Of a DNA stretch of 19,769 bases, positions 1 to 7,516 are shown one piece after another. The notes under the pieces were generated by a model. That model worked only from the letters and a program-made list of their open reading frames with translations. It ran no database searches and was not told where the DNA came from. The translations under genes were made by a program, and so were the position numbers. The stretch spans positions 1 to 19,769 of the forward strand of contig CADDYT010000118.1 of the NCBI GenBank assembly GCA_902810755.1. Direction: 5' to 3'. Position 1 is the first letter of the stretch; every line of letters starts with the position of its first letter. Origin of the DNA: Chloroflexota bacterium. GTDB lineage: Bacteria; Chloroflexota; Ktedonobacteria; Ktedonobacterales; Ktedonobacteraceae.

Positions 1-103
1 GCCACCCCCCGGGCCACCCGCCAGGGGTGGCCCTACTATACACGACGGCTTTCCCAGGCCGTATATAGTAGGGCCACCCCTGGCGGGTGGCCCGGGGGGT
101 GGC
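1..103. repeat. Long imperfect inverted repeat (GC-rich hairpin)
   Basis: The left arm (about 1-49) and right arm (about 57-103) are reverse complements apart from a 3-nt indel near the loop. Each arm carries the element GTATATAGTAGGGCCACCCC or its complement, which recurs in the spacers at 7189-7375 and 11207-11458. The hairpin lies beyond the 3' end of the minus-strand protease, so it could end or stabilise that transcript, but no U-tract is evident. It may continue left of the window. Confidence 0.85.
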
Positions 104-170
104 TGGGCTGTGGGCTGGCCTGCGCGCTGGCCTGGGCTGTGGGCTGGCCTGCGCGCTGGCCTGGGCTGTG
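104..170. repeat. 29-bp tandem repeat
   Basis: Two full 29-bp units (104-132 and 133-161) are identical, and a third starts at 162. The unit is built from TGGGCTG, TGGGCTGGCC and TGCGCGCTGGCC blocks. Degenerate GGCCTG-rich sequence continues to about 235, right up to the stop codon of the protease. The same GGCCTGC flavour appears in the tandem array at 7369-7516, so both spacers seem to have expanded similar simple units next to the hairpin element. Confidence 0.8.
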
Positions 171-235
171 GGGGGCCTGCACACCGGCATGGCCTGCGGC
201 GCTGGCCTGCGACTGGCCTGTGGGGGGCCGCGCGC

Positions 236-3200
236 CTACCCTCCCGTATACCCGATCACGTCCGTGCCGCCCATGTCGCCGTGCAGGATGAAGTAGAGGG
301 GACGTTCTGCCACGACGGTGCCGCCATTGAGGGCCTGGATGTCCATAGAGACCTCGAAGCCCTGAGTGACAGGGGTGGTCGGGTAGGCGTTCGCCATCGG
401 CACGATCAGACTGTTGATGCTAACGGTCGTGCGGCTGTGGGCGATCAGTTGCAGCGTCTCCTGCACGATGGTGTTGTCGGCGAAGAGGGTGATGGCAACC
501 GTCTCCACGCTGCCGGTAGGATTTTGCAGGGTCAGGAATTCGGAGAAGTCGCCATAGGTGTAGCCTTCGGCAAAGCTGTAGACGGACTGGCTGGCCGGAC
601 CGGCCTCGCCCACCACGTCGGAGCCGCCGGGGATGTGTTTCGGGCCGTAGTGGAAGTACATCAGCCGCTCGGCCACAATGGACGCCGTGCTGGCCGTCAC
701 TTCAGCCGAAACCTCGGGCGTCGGCGTGCAGCCACAGCTCGACTGCGGGTGCGCGTAGGCGTTGTTCACATCAAAGTAATACTGGCTCTCTGCATTTACC
801 GTCACCGGCACCGTCTGCACCGTGCCGTTCGTATATTCCAGTTTGACGTTGACGCTGGCGGCGCTGCCGGTGAAGTTTGCCAGCACCAGATACTCCTGAA
901 AATTGTTGCCGTTGCCGGTATAGCCCTCGGCAAAGAGCCAGTCGCTGCCGCTACCGGAGCCGAGCGAGGTCGCGCCGACAGCCGAGGCCGCGCCGCTCGT
1001 CCAGCCGCCCGCCGTCGGCACAAAGTCCCTGAAGTACAGCGGTCGCTCGACCACGATGCCGATATCGGATGTGATCTTGATCGCCACCTGCTCGTGCAGG
1101 CCCAGCGCCGCCGGCGTTCCCGTACCGCGCTGCATCGGGCCAACATTCACGTTCTGCGTTCCCGCCACACCGCCATTGCTGTAATATGTAATGACCACGT
1201 GGGCTGTGCTGCTCTGACTCGGATTGAGAATGGTCACGTAGGTGGCGTAACTGGCGGTACTGCTCTGGCGGCTATCGCCTTCGGCAAAGTAGAAGGTCGT
1301 GTGCGTCGCGCCGGTCGCGCCCACTACATCTGTGCCGCTGGCAATGCCGTGCAGGTCGAAGTACAACGGGCGTTCGGCCACGATGGGAATGTTGGACGAG
1401 ACGATGGCCGAAATGGCCTGCTGCGGGTCGCTCAGCGCGACGTGCAGGTCGGCGTTCACATCCACCGTCGAGCGCGTGCTGGCGCTGACCGTGTGCAGCA
1501 CGGTTACCGGCGCTTTGTTTGAAAAGAGGTAGCTGATTGTCACCGTCGCCGTCTGCGTCGCGCTGGGATTGAGCAGGGTGAGGTACTCGTGGAAGCTGTT
1601 GCCCACGCTGCCTTCGGCAAAGTACCACTTCGTGCTGGCCGGGGCGCTGCGGCTGTTCGTCAGAGCCTTCGCCAGCTTTTCCAGGTCGGTTGCCAGCGCC
1701 AGCGCGTTATAGCTGCCCAGACCCGTCGTCATGTCATAGCCGTTTGTGGCCGGATAGATATTTTGCCCGTCGCTGAAGGGGTCATTCGTGCCGCTGGTGA
1801 TGTCATGGAAATCGCTGGCGTAGGACGTGCCGGACTCGTTTTGCCCGATCTTGTAGAGCAGCGGATTGAGGAAACCCAGGTTGAAGTTGCCATCGTGCAG
1901 CGATTTCTCATTGGCAAGCGCGGTCATCGCCGCCCATAGCGGCGCGGCTGCCGAAGTGCCGCCGACGATGAGCCAGCCCGTATTCGGGGCGGCGCAATTG
2001 CTGCCTGCCGTGCAATAGGTAGCATAGCCCGTATTCGGGTCGGCATTCAGCGAGACGTCGGGGACTTCGCGGCACAGGTCGCCGGTATTGCCGGTGTTAG
2101 CGGCGCACGGTTCGGCGGAACTGTAACTGTTCTGCACGCCCGGCCCCTGTTGCCACGAGGGCATTGTCCAGTCGGCGCTGATGCCGCCGCCGCTCGCGTA
2201 TCCACGGCTCGTATCATCCCAGACCACTTCGGAGCCGTAGTGGCCGCTACTGAGCGTCAGCGTGGTGCCGCCGACGCCGGTGATATAGGGCTGCGCGGCG
2301 GGATCATCGACGGTACGCGAACCATCGCCGCAGTCGTTGGTGCCGCTATCGCCGGAGGCGGCAAAGATGCTCTGCCCCTGCGCGGCGGCTTCCAGAAACA
2401 GCGTATTTTCCTCGCTGACATAGCCCGGCGAGGAGATGCCGATATCGCACTGCCCCCAGCTCGTACTCACCACCGGCGTGGCATCGCTCACAATCTGGCT
2501 CCATTCGGCCAGCGCCTCGCTATCAGTGTTCGCGGCCTCATAGACGCGCAGCGACGCCAGGTGGGGCGCGGCACTCAGCACCATCTCCATATCCAGTTCG
2601 ACCTCGATGGCCCCATCGGACGGCCCGGTTCCTGTGCCGCCATCGACCAGCACGCGGTTGATGGGAACGGACCCGCCGCCATAGCAGGCTGTATACGTCT
2701 TAATATCGCTGAACAGGTAATCATCCAGTTCAAACAGCCCGACGACCTGTCCTTCGCCATGAAAACCGGCGTTATAGAGGCCATTCAGGTTATATGCCCT
2801 GGCGATCTGCGCGGGAATGAAGTAGGTGCCATTGGAACTGGAGCCTGGACAGATGGCCCTGCCCGTCGTTGCCGGTGTTGTCGCTGTCCCCAGGCCCTTG
2901 CGCGCGGGTACGGGCGGGTGCGTGAAGTGCGCGGCATCATCCAGCCCGTTGATGCTCTGGATAATCGGAGAGAGCGCGTCCGGGATAAGGGGATCGCTGG
3001 CCGGGGCGTAGAACTGCCTCCCGTCCGGCGCGCGATAATCGTTGATCTGCACGTGAAACGCCGCCTCGGCCTGCCCGATGGTTCCCTTGAAGCCGAGCAG
3101 CAGGTGATGTTTGAAGGTCAGCGTTTGCTGAAAGCCTGCCGCCTGCATGAAGGCCACGACGGCCTGCTGGCTCTCGCTCGACGGCCCGTAGGCGGTCGCA

Positions 3201-3541
3201 ACCTGCGCGGGCGTCAGGTAATGGCGCGCCGTGATGCTGTGCGGGCGCGAAAGATTGTCCACATACGCCTGCAGCGCGGCCTGATTGCGCATGCGCAGGC
3301 CGAGCAACAGCATCACCTGTGTAGCGGGATCAGCCGGACCAAGTAAGCGGCTTTTGCGCGCCAGCCCCGGCACCTGCCCCGCCAGCGGCACCAGTCCGCT
3401 GGCGTGCGCGTTCGTCGCACGAAACGGTGAAAAATAGAACAGGCTGCCTGCTAAAAAGACGCAGAGCAGCAGAACACATAGCAGGGGATTTTTGAGAAAA
3501 CGGTACGTAAATGTTTTCAAGCGTAATCCTTTCAACCCCAT
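236..3541 (-). CDS. Secreted S53 family serine-carboxyl peptidase (sedolisin/kumamolisin type) with four C-terminal repeats
   Basis: Predicted 1101-residue acid-type endopeptidase, exported and probably self-activated by removal of its propeptide. Residues 1-37 are a basic segment plus a hydrophobic stretch, read as a signal peptide or anchor. Residues about 68-205 form the pro-kumamolisin domain. The S53 catalytic domain spans about 235-620, with Glu313 and Asp317 (E-x3-D), Asp398 in SGDSG, and Ser530 in GGTSAAAP. Calcium-site residues near Asp580 (FHDITSG) and Asp603 (GYDMTTGLGS) are present, so the enzyme looks intact. Residues 639-1101 are four repeats of about 110-120 residues. Each opens with FAEG (641, 752, 870, 990) and carries ERPLYF or ERLMYF (723, 832, 959, 1080), resembling DUF5719-type surface repeats (family name from memory). 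The ATG at 3541 is chosen because GAGGAGG precedes it by 5 nt and a signal-like segment follows. An open frame extends upstream to 3868 but looks non-coding. The gene is divergent from the ECF sigma factor. Confidence 0.93.
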   Translation of the reverse strand: MGLKGLRLKTFTYRFLKNPLLCVLLLCVFLAGSLFYFSPFRATNAHASGLVPLAGQVPGLARKSRLLGPADPATQVMLLLGLRMRNQAALQAYVDNLSRPHSITARHYLTPAQVATAYGPSSESQQAVVAFMQAAGFQQTLTFKHHLLLGFKGTIGQAEAAFHVQINDYRAPDGRQFYAPASDPLIPDALSPIIQSINGLDDAAHFTHPPVPARKGLGTATTPATTGRAICPGSSSNGTYFIPAQIARAYNLNGLYNAGFHGEGQVVGLFELDDYLFSDIKTYTACYGGGSVPINRVLVDGGTGTGPSDGAIEVELDMEMVLSAAPHLASLRVYEAANTDSEALAEWSQIVSDATPVVSTSWGQCDIGISSPGYVSEENTLFLEAAAQGQSIFAASGDSGTNDCGDGSRTVDDPAAQPYITGVGGTTLTLSSGHYGSEVVWDDTSRGYASGGGISADWTMPSWQQGPGVQNSYSSAEPCAANTGNTGDLCREVPDVSLNADPNTGYATYCTAGSNCAAPNTGWLIVGGTSAAAPLWAAMTALANEKSLHDGNFNLGFLNPLLYKIGQNESGTSYASDFHDITSGTNDPFSDGQNIYPATNGYDMTTGLGSYNALALATDLEKLAKALTNSRSAPASTKWYFAEGSVGNSFHEYLTLLNPSATQTATVTISYLFSNKAPVTVLHTVSASTRSTVDVNADLHVALSDPQQAISAIVSSNIPIVAERPLYFDLHGIASGTDVVGATGATHTTFYFAEGDSRQSSTASYATYVTILNPSQSSTAHVVITYYSNGGVAGTQNVNVGPMQRGTGTPAALGLHEQVAIKITSDIGIVVERPLYFRDFVPTAGGWTSGAASAVGATSLGSGSGSDWLFAEGYTGNGNNFQEYLVLANFTGSAASVNVKLEYTNGTVQTVPVTVNAESQYYFDVNNAYAHPQSSCGCTPTPEVSAEVTASTASIVAERLMYFHYGPKHIPGGSDVVGEAGPASQSVYSFAEGYTYGDFSEFLTLQNPTGSVETVAITLFADNTIVQETLQLIAHSRTTVSINSLIVPMANAYPTTPVTQGFEVSMDIQALNGGTVVAERPLYFILHGDMGGTDVIGYTGG

Positions 3542-3546
3542 CCAAA

Positions 3547-3553
3547 CCTCCTC
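3547..3553 (-). promoter_or_regulatory. Ribosome binding site of the S53 peptidase
   Basis: On the minus strand GAGGAGG sits 5 nt before the ATG at 3541. It is the strongest Shine-Dalgarno match in the region and decides the start against the longer open frame reaching 3868. Confidence 0.85.
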
Positions 3554-3561
3554 TATACTGC

Positions 3562-3577
3562 TTGATATCTCTATCAA
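3562..3577. promoter_or_regulatory. Operator-like inverted repeat upstream of the peptidase
   Basis: TTGATA-TCTC-TATCAA is a perfect 6-bp inverted repeat with a 4-nt spacer. It lies 8 bp upstream of the peptidase ribosome binding site, in its leader or promoter. It could bind a dimeric regulator or form a small RNA hairpin. The assignment rests on symmetry and position alone. Confidence 0.3.
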
Positions 3578-3785
3578 CGGATAATTCTCCCCATTTTGAC
3601 GTGGACAAAGGATGAGATAGGACTTGTATCCCATGCCTGCCTGCGCCGTCTGTAAAAAACCGGAATTCTGTAACGTGGTAGTGTAGTAGAAAAGAGGAGG
3701 TTTTTCAGTCCACCCATCGAGGCGATGGCCCGGCAGATAAACGGCTATGTCGAAGGAAGATGCTATGTTCTCTTCTGGCATCAGA

Positions 3786-3802
3786 ACTGGTATACTACCA
3801 GT
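3786..3802. promoter_or_regulatory. Operator-like inverted repeat upstream of the sigma factor
   Basis: ACTGGTA-TAC-TACCAGT is a perfect 7-bp inverted repeat with a 3-nt spacer, centred about 120 bp before the chosen sigma-factor ATG. It contains TATACT, which would also serve as a -10 box, though no convincing -35 sits at the right distance. If the sigma factor instead starts at 3765, this sequence is coding. Confidence 0.3.
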
Positions 3803-3914
3803 ACAGGTAGAAATGCCGCGAGAGAGAAGCTTTCCGCACTTTCTGGCGGGATACTTCTCCCGGATCACCCATCACGTCGTGGCAAACGCGGCCACCCGAA
3901 GGGCATATACCAGC

Positions 3915-4586
3915 ATGACAGCCGAAAAATCGACGGGGCCTGAGCCGGAGGGCGCCAACGGAGCAGGGGCGGAGTGCGTCTGGCAAGACGACTCAATCCA
4001 TCAATTGCCTGCGCAGAGCGATGCCGAAGCCCTGAGTATGCTCTACGAGCAATTCCGGCGGCCCATCCATTCATATATCTACCGCCTGCTCGGCAACACA
4101 GACGATGCCGACGATGTGACGCAGGAGGTCTTTGTGCGCGTCTGCCTCGCCTGGGACGGGCTGTACGAGCGTGGTCATCTTTCGGCCTGGCTCTATCGCA
4201 TCGCCACCAATCTGTGTGTCGACCTGATGCGCCGCCGCAAGCGTATCTCCTGGCGACCGCTCGCGCCGCGCGGCGATGGCTCGTTAGAAGGCGAGCAGAC
4301 CGAGGATAGCTCCGCGCTACTGAGCGATAGCGGAGGCATCCCGGAGATTGCCGAGCGCGACCATATCCGTCTCGCGCTGGCCTGCATGCCCGAAGAATAC
4401 GCCGTCGCGCTCGTCCTCAATGCCGCGCAGGGCATTCCCTATCAGGAGGTTGCAGTCATCACCGGCATTTCGCCCGGCGCCGCCGCCACGCGCATCTCTC
4501 GCGCCAAACGCATGTTTGCCGAGCAGTATCATCGTCTGAGTAGAGAAGGTGTTGGAACCAGGGGAATCCACGATGACAGCAGATAA
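3915..4586 (+). CDS. ECF-type RNA polymerase sigma factor
   Basis: Predicted 223-residue extracytoplasmic-function sigma factor. Region 2 begins near residue 36 (DAEALSMLYEQFRRPIHSYI) and includes the core-binding stretch DDADDVTQEVFVRV and the -10-contacting helix around LSAWLYRIATNLCVDLMRRRKR. Region 4 near residues 160-210 has the helix-turn-helix IPYQEVAVITGISPGAAATRISRAK. The linker carries a Gly/Ser/Glu-rich insertion. The ATG at 3915 gives a usual ECF length but has only a weak GAAGGG 11 nt upstream. An alternative ATG at 3765 has AAGGAAG at 5 nt spacing and would add 50 residues without domain character. Its 3' end overlaps the anti-sigma gene by 14 nt, indicating translational coupling. 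Such sigma factors are usually held inactive by the partner encoded next door. Confidence 0.9.
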   Translation: MTAEKSTGPEPEGANGAGAECVWQDDSIHQLPAQSDAEALSMLYEQFRRPIHSYIYRLLGNTDDADDVTQEVFVRVCLAWDGLYERGHLSAWLYRIATNLCVDLMRRRKRISWRPLAPRGDGSLEGEQTEDSSALLSDSGGIPEIAERDHIRLALACMPEEYAVALVLNAAQGIPYQEVAVITGISPGAAATRISRAKRMFAEQYHRLSREGVGTRGIHDDSR

Positions 4587-5667
4587 CAATCACGCTATGC
4601 CTTCACCATACGATTCGCTGCCGCCCTTACCGGCCCCCGGTGAGCGCGGCCCGCACGTCTGCGACATCATCCGCCTTTATCTTGCCGTGCTGCCTGATCT
4701 CTCCCTCACGCCCGCGCAGCAGGCGATTATCGACGATCATCTGCGTATCTGCGCCGCCTGCAAGGAGGAGCAACGCCTGCTCAACGAGGTTGAGCAACTG
4801 CTCGTCGGTTTCAGCGACGTCGAAACCGCCCCCTCGGCCCGCGTCGATCAGGCGGTCATGGCCGCTATTGTCGCCAGAAAAGGAGATTTGAACAGGACGG
4901 AGCTGGCCTCCGCCCTGGTTAACCCATCTACCCCGGCAACCGCGCTCACCTCTGACCGATCTACACCTGCTCCTGTTGCCAGCCGAGCGCGCCGCCGCGA
5001 GCGCAGGCGCGGCAGGTTGCTTGTGCTGCTCAGCCAGTTAGCGGTCGCCGCCATCTTTCTGCTGGCCTTGCTGGCAACCATTCATTTCGCGACCGGCGTG
5101 CTGGCCCCTGCCACGACGTTTGCCCTGCCTGCCAACCTGACCTGGAATGGCTACGTTCTCTATCATACACAGACAAAAATGGACGCGCAGGGGGAACGCT
5201 ATCAGGTGCTGTCTTATCATGAACTGAGCAGCGGCAACATGCACGTAGAGACGGTCATGCCCGGCCAGATGGACGTGGTGGTGGTCAAAGCGGGGCAGCA
5301 GATGGTGGGCGAAGATATGATGCACCACATCGCGCAAATGGACCCCCCGGGCTGGCTGGTCGATGATTCTGCCTTTGACCTGGCAACGCTCAAAAGCGAT
5401 TTACAGGCCCATCGTGCTATCTACGAGGGCAAAGATACTTTTCACGGCCAGCCCGTCTACCGCGTGCGCCTGCCAGATGGCCTCGTACTGCTCCTCAACA
5501 TGCATTACCAGCCCGTCAACGTGCTACAGGGCGCGAGCGGCCCCGGCACCGGCTCGCCCATGTATGATACCCTGCGCCTCATCCCCGCGCAGCAGGTACC
5601 AGACTCTCTGTGGTGGACGCAGGTTCCCGCCGGTTTCCACATGGGAACATTACCCCCCGGCCCGTAG
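4573..5667 (+). CDS. Membrane-anchored anti-sigma factor with ZAS-type zinc finger
   Basis: Predicted 364-residue one-pass membrane protein that should sequester the sigma factor encoded just upstream. The cytoplasmic N-terminus has an HxxxCxxC zinc motif (His56, Cys60, Cys63), with further candidate ligands His28 and Cys30, as in ZAS-domain anti-sigma factors. A linker rich in Pro, Thr and Ser leads to an Arg-rich stop-transfer segment and one membrane helix at about 149-172. The remaining 190 residues are predicted to be outside. Their beta-rich look could fit a LolA/RseB-like sensor fold, but I see no diagnostic motif. The ATG at 4573 is chosen because AGGGGAA lies 6 nt upstream; a GTG at 4549 in the same frame has no usable site. 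The 14-nt overlap with the sigma gene supports a two-gene operon. Confidence 0.88.
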   Translation: MTADNNHAMPSPYDSLPPLPAPGERGPHVCDIIRLYLAVLPDLSLTPAQQAIIDDHLRICAACKEEQRLLNEVEQLLVGFSDVETAPSARVDQAVMAAIVARKGDLNRTELASALVNPSTPATALTSDRSTPAPVASRARRRERRRGRLLVLLSQLAVAAIFLLALLATIHFATGVLAPATTFALPANLTWNGYVLYHTQTKMDAQGERYQVLSYHELSSGNMHVETVMPGQMDVVVVKAGQQMVGEDMMHHIAQMDPPGWLVDDSAFDLATLKSDLQAHRAIYEGKDTFHGQPVYRVRLPDGLVLLLNMHYQPVNVLQGASGPGTGSPMYDTLRLIPAQQVPDSLWWTQVPAGFHMGTLPPGP

Positions 5668-5692
5668 ACAGCTATGAACAACTGGCCCGGAC

Positions 5693-5780
5693 ATGTCATG
5701 CTGAGCGGCAGCGAAGCATCTGAGACAACCCATTGGTCGTCATGGTCGCCCGGATGCTTCGCTGCCGCTCAGCATGACAT
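5693..5780. repeat. Dispersed repeat with perfect 28-bp inverted arms (copy 1)
   Basis: Arms 5693-5720 and 5753-5780 are perfect reverse complements around a 32-nt loop. The outer core is ATGTCATGCTGAGCGGCAGC. The same family occurs at 12427-12515, and both copies share the 17-nt lead TGGCCCGGACATGTCAT (5683-5699 and 12419-12435). Repeats of the general form TGTCATNCTGAGCG are widespread in intergenic DNA of many bacteria. It lies 26 bp past the anti-sigma stop and could fold in the mRNA as a terminator-like hairpin, though no T-run follows. Confidence 0.88.
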
Positions 5781-5809
5781 ACCTGTGAGCCTTTGCTATA
5801 GCATCCTGT

Positions 5810-5839
5810 TTGACCATCGGCGCTGTGAGAGGGTACAAT
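5810..5839 (+). promoter_or_regulatory. Sigma-70-type promoter for the thiolase
   Basis: TTGACC at 5810-5815 and TACAAT at 5834-5839 are separated by 18 nt. Transcription would start near 5846, giving a leader of about 70 nt before the ATG at 5917. The same -35 hexamer and spacing occur in the promoter at 14381-14410, which supports both calls. Confidence 0.65.
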
Positions 5840-5916
5840 GAAGGAAAAGAGGTTGTCTCAACTGGTAGTGCATGGTTGTCTCCACAAAGGAGTGGAGATG
5901 CAGGGAGAAAACAGCT

Positions 5917-7098
5917 ATGGCAGAACACATTCCCGTCATCGTCGGGGCGGCGAGGACGCCGACCGGCAAATTTCTAGGCAGTCTTTCGATGTTTACCGCG
6001 CCCGAACTGGGGGCCTTTGCCATTCGCGAAGCGGTTCGGCGTTCAGGGATTAATCCGGCCAGCATCGATGAAGTGATTATGGGTAACGTCGTCTCCGCCG
6101 GTATCGGGCAGGCCCCGGCGCGCCAGGCCGCCATCGGCGCCGGTCTCTCCGTCGATATTCCTGCGTTTACCGTCAATAAAGTGTGCGGCTCCGGCCTCAA
6201 AGCCGTTATGCTGGCCGCGCAGTCAATTCGCGCCGGTGATGAGCAGGCCTTTGTGGCCGGGGGCATGGAGAGCATGAGCAACGCCCCCTATCTGCTGGAA
6301 AAGGCCCGCACCGGCTACCGCATGGGCGATGGCAAGCTCATCGATGCCGTCGTTCACGATGGTCTCTGGTGCGCCTTTGAAAATATCCACATGGGCAACG
6401 AGGCCGAAATCATCGCCGAGAAGTTTGAAATTTCCCGCGAGCAGCAGGATCAGTTCGCGCTGCAAAGCCACCAGAAGGCGGCGGCAGCGACGGCAGCTGG
6501 CCGTTTCAAAGAGGAGATCGTCCCCATCGAGGTCAAGCAGAAGAAGGGTGTGCTGGTCGTCGATAGCGATGAACCGATCCGGCCCGACACCACCCTGGAC
6601 GCGCTCTCGAAGCTCAAACCCGCCTTTATGGTCAACGGCACGGTCACAGCAGGCAATGCCCCCGGCCTGAGCGACGGCGCGTCGGCAACGGTTGTGGTCG
6701 ATCAGGAGTTCGCGCGCGCCAACGGCCTTCCCGTGCTGGCGCGCATCACCGGCTACGCGGACGCCGCCATCGAGCCGCGCTACATCTTCGCCGCCCCCAC
6801 ACGCGCCGTGCGCAAGCTGCTCGCCCGTACCGGCCTGAAGATCGGCGATTTCGACCTGATTGAGGTCAACGAAGCCTTCGCCGCGCAGACGCTGGCCAAT
6901 GGCAAAGAGCTTGACTGGGACTGGTCGCGCGTCAACGTCAACGGCGGGGCTGTCGCCCTCGGCCACCCCATCGGCTCCAGCGGCTCGCGCGTCCTGATTA
7001 CGCTCATCCACGAGTTGCGGCGTCGCGGCGGCGGTCGCGGCCTCGCCACCCTCTGCCTCGGCGGCGGCGGCGCGGTCGCCATGTCGGTTGAAGTGTAA
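5917..7098 (+). CDS. Acetyl-CoA C-acetyltransferase (thiolase II family)
   Basis: Predicted 393-residue cytoplasmic thiolase that condenses two acetyl-CoA to acetoacetyl-CoA, or runs the reverse cleavage. All catalytic elements are visible: nucleophile Cys90 in VNKVCGSGLKAV, the NEAFA motif, His350 in GGAVALGHPIGSSGSR, and Cys380 in CLGGGGAVA. Length and spacing match the usual AtoB/PhaA-type enzymes. The ATG at 5917 follows AGGGAG by 9 nt and removes a 15-residue extension that lacks thiolase character. It stands alone after its own promoter, so the pathway (polyhydroxybutyrate precursor, ketogenesis or fatty-acid breakdown) cannot be fixed from context. Confidence 0.95.
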   Translation: MAEHIPVIVGAARTPTGKFLGSLSMFTAPELGAFAIREAVRRSGINPASIDEVIMGNVVSAGIGQAPARQAAIGAGLSVDIPAFTVNKVCGSGLKAVMLAAQSIRAGDEQAFVAGGMESMSNAPYLLEKARTGYRMGDGKLIDAVVHDGLWCAFENIHMGNEAEIIAEKFEISREQQDQFALQSHQKAAAATAAGRFKEEIVPIEVKQKKGVLVVDSDEPIRPDTTLDALSKLKPAFMVNGTVTAGNAPGLSDGASATVVVDQEFARANGLPVLARITGYADAAIEPRYIFAAPTRAVRKLLARTGLKIGDFDLIEVNEAFAAQTLANGKELDWDWSRVNVNGGAVALGHPIGSSGSRVLITLIHELRRRGGGRGLATLCLGGGGAVAMSVEV

Positions 7099-7188
7099 TT
7101 CCGCCGACCACTCCGCAGGCCGACCTGTAGACCGACCGCAAGGGCCACCCCCAGAGGCGTTCACTTAAGCCCGTGCCAGCGCCAGGCA

Positions 7189-7280
7189 GGCCACCCGCAA
7201 GGGGTGGCCCTACTATAGACGCGACTCCACAGGGGACACGAGCCGCCCTTATAGAGTAGGGCCACCCCTTGCGGGTGGCC
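7189..7280. repeat. Hairpin of the GGCCACCC/TATAGTAGGG element
   Basis: The left arm (7189-about 7218) and right arm (about 7251-7280) are near-perfect complements; each holds the nested GGCCACCC-GCAAG-GGGTGGCC palindrome followed by CTACTATA or its complement. The loop of about 30 nt is unrelated to other copies. A third copy of the right arm follows at 7346-7375. Confidence 0.8.
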
Positions 7281-7368
7281 CTACTCTATACGCCCCGTTA
7301 TAGTCTCCCCCGTTACCCTTGCTGCGTAGCGAGCGAGCGAACCGCGTATAGTAGGGCCACCCCTTGCG

Positions 7369-7516
7369 GGTGGCCTGCGGCTGTGGGTGGCCTGCGGCTC
7401 TGCCTGCCGGTGGCCTGCGGCTGTGGGTGGCCTGCGGCTGTGGGTGGCCTGCCGGTGGCCTGCGGCTGTGGGTGACCTGCCGGTGGCCTGCGGCTCTGCC
7501 TGCCGGTGGCCTGCGG
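7369..7516. repeat. GC-rich tandem array (GGTGGCCTGC units)
   Basis: Eight exact GGTGGCCTGC cores and one variant (GGTGACCTGC) are spaced by 1 to 13 nt, mostly by GGCTGTG or GGCTCTGCCTGCC. The open frames through it are repeat artefacts. The first core is the end of the hairpin element at 7346-7375, so the array appears to have grown out of that element by slippage. Confidence 0.8.

Larger units (their letters stand above)
3542..3914. other. Divergent intergenic region between peptidase and sigma factor
   Basis: About 370 bp separate the peptidase start from the chosen sigma-factor start, and promoters for both directions should lie here. Both strands stay open as reading frames through much of it. 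The peptide from the minus frame lacks domain character, and the plus frame may be a true N-terminal extension of the sigma factor. Two short perfect inverted repeats (3562-3577, 3786-3802) are the only regulatory-looking structures. I could not assign -35/-10 boxes with confidence. Confidence 0.5.

Noticed and set aside
110..1522. Plus-strand open frame of 470 codons opposite the peptidase 3' half
   Set aside because: It lies antisense to a clearly real gene in GC-rich DNA, shows no domain, is rich in Arg/His/Ala as expected for a shadow frame, and starts inside tandem repeats.
2150..3346. Plus-strand open frame of 398 codons opposite the peptidase catalytic domain
   Set aside because: Antisense shadow of the S53 domain, which carries all its catalytic motifs; no ribosome site or recognisable protein.
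3542..3868. N-terminal extension of the peptidase frame (109 codons)
   Set aside because: The strong GAGGAGG site and signal-like segment at the internal ATG (3541) fit a secreted protein; an extension would bury the signal peptide.
6223..7164. Minus-strand open frame of 313 codons opposite the thiolase
   Set aside because: Shadow of the thiolase, which has all catalytic residues; composition is Gly/Ala/Asp-biased without motifs and the frame runs into repeat DNA.
7369..7516. CRISPR array
   Set aside because: Spacers are very short and not unique, and units are simple GC-rich tandem repeats; no cas genes are in the window.
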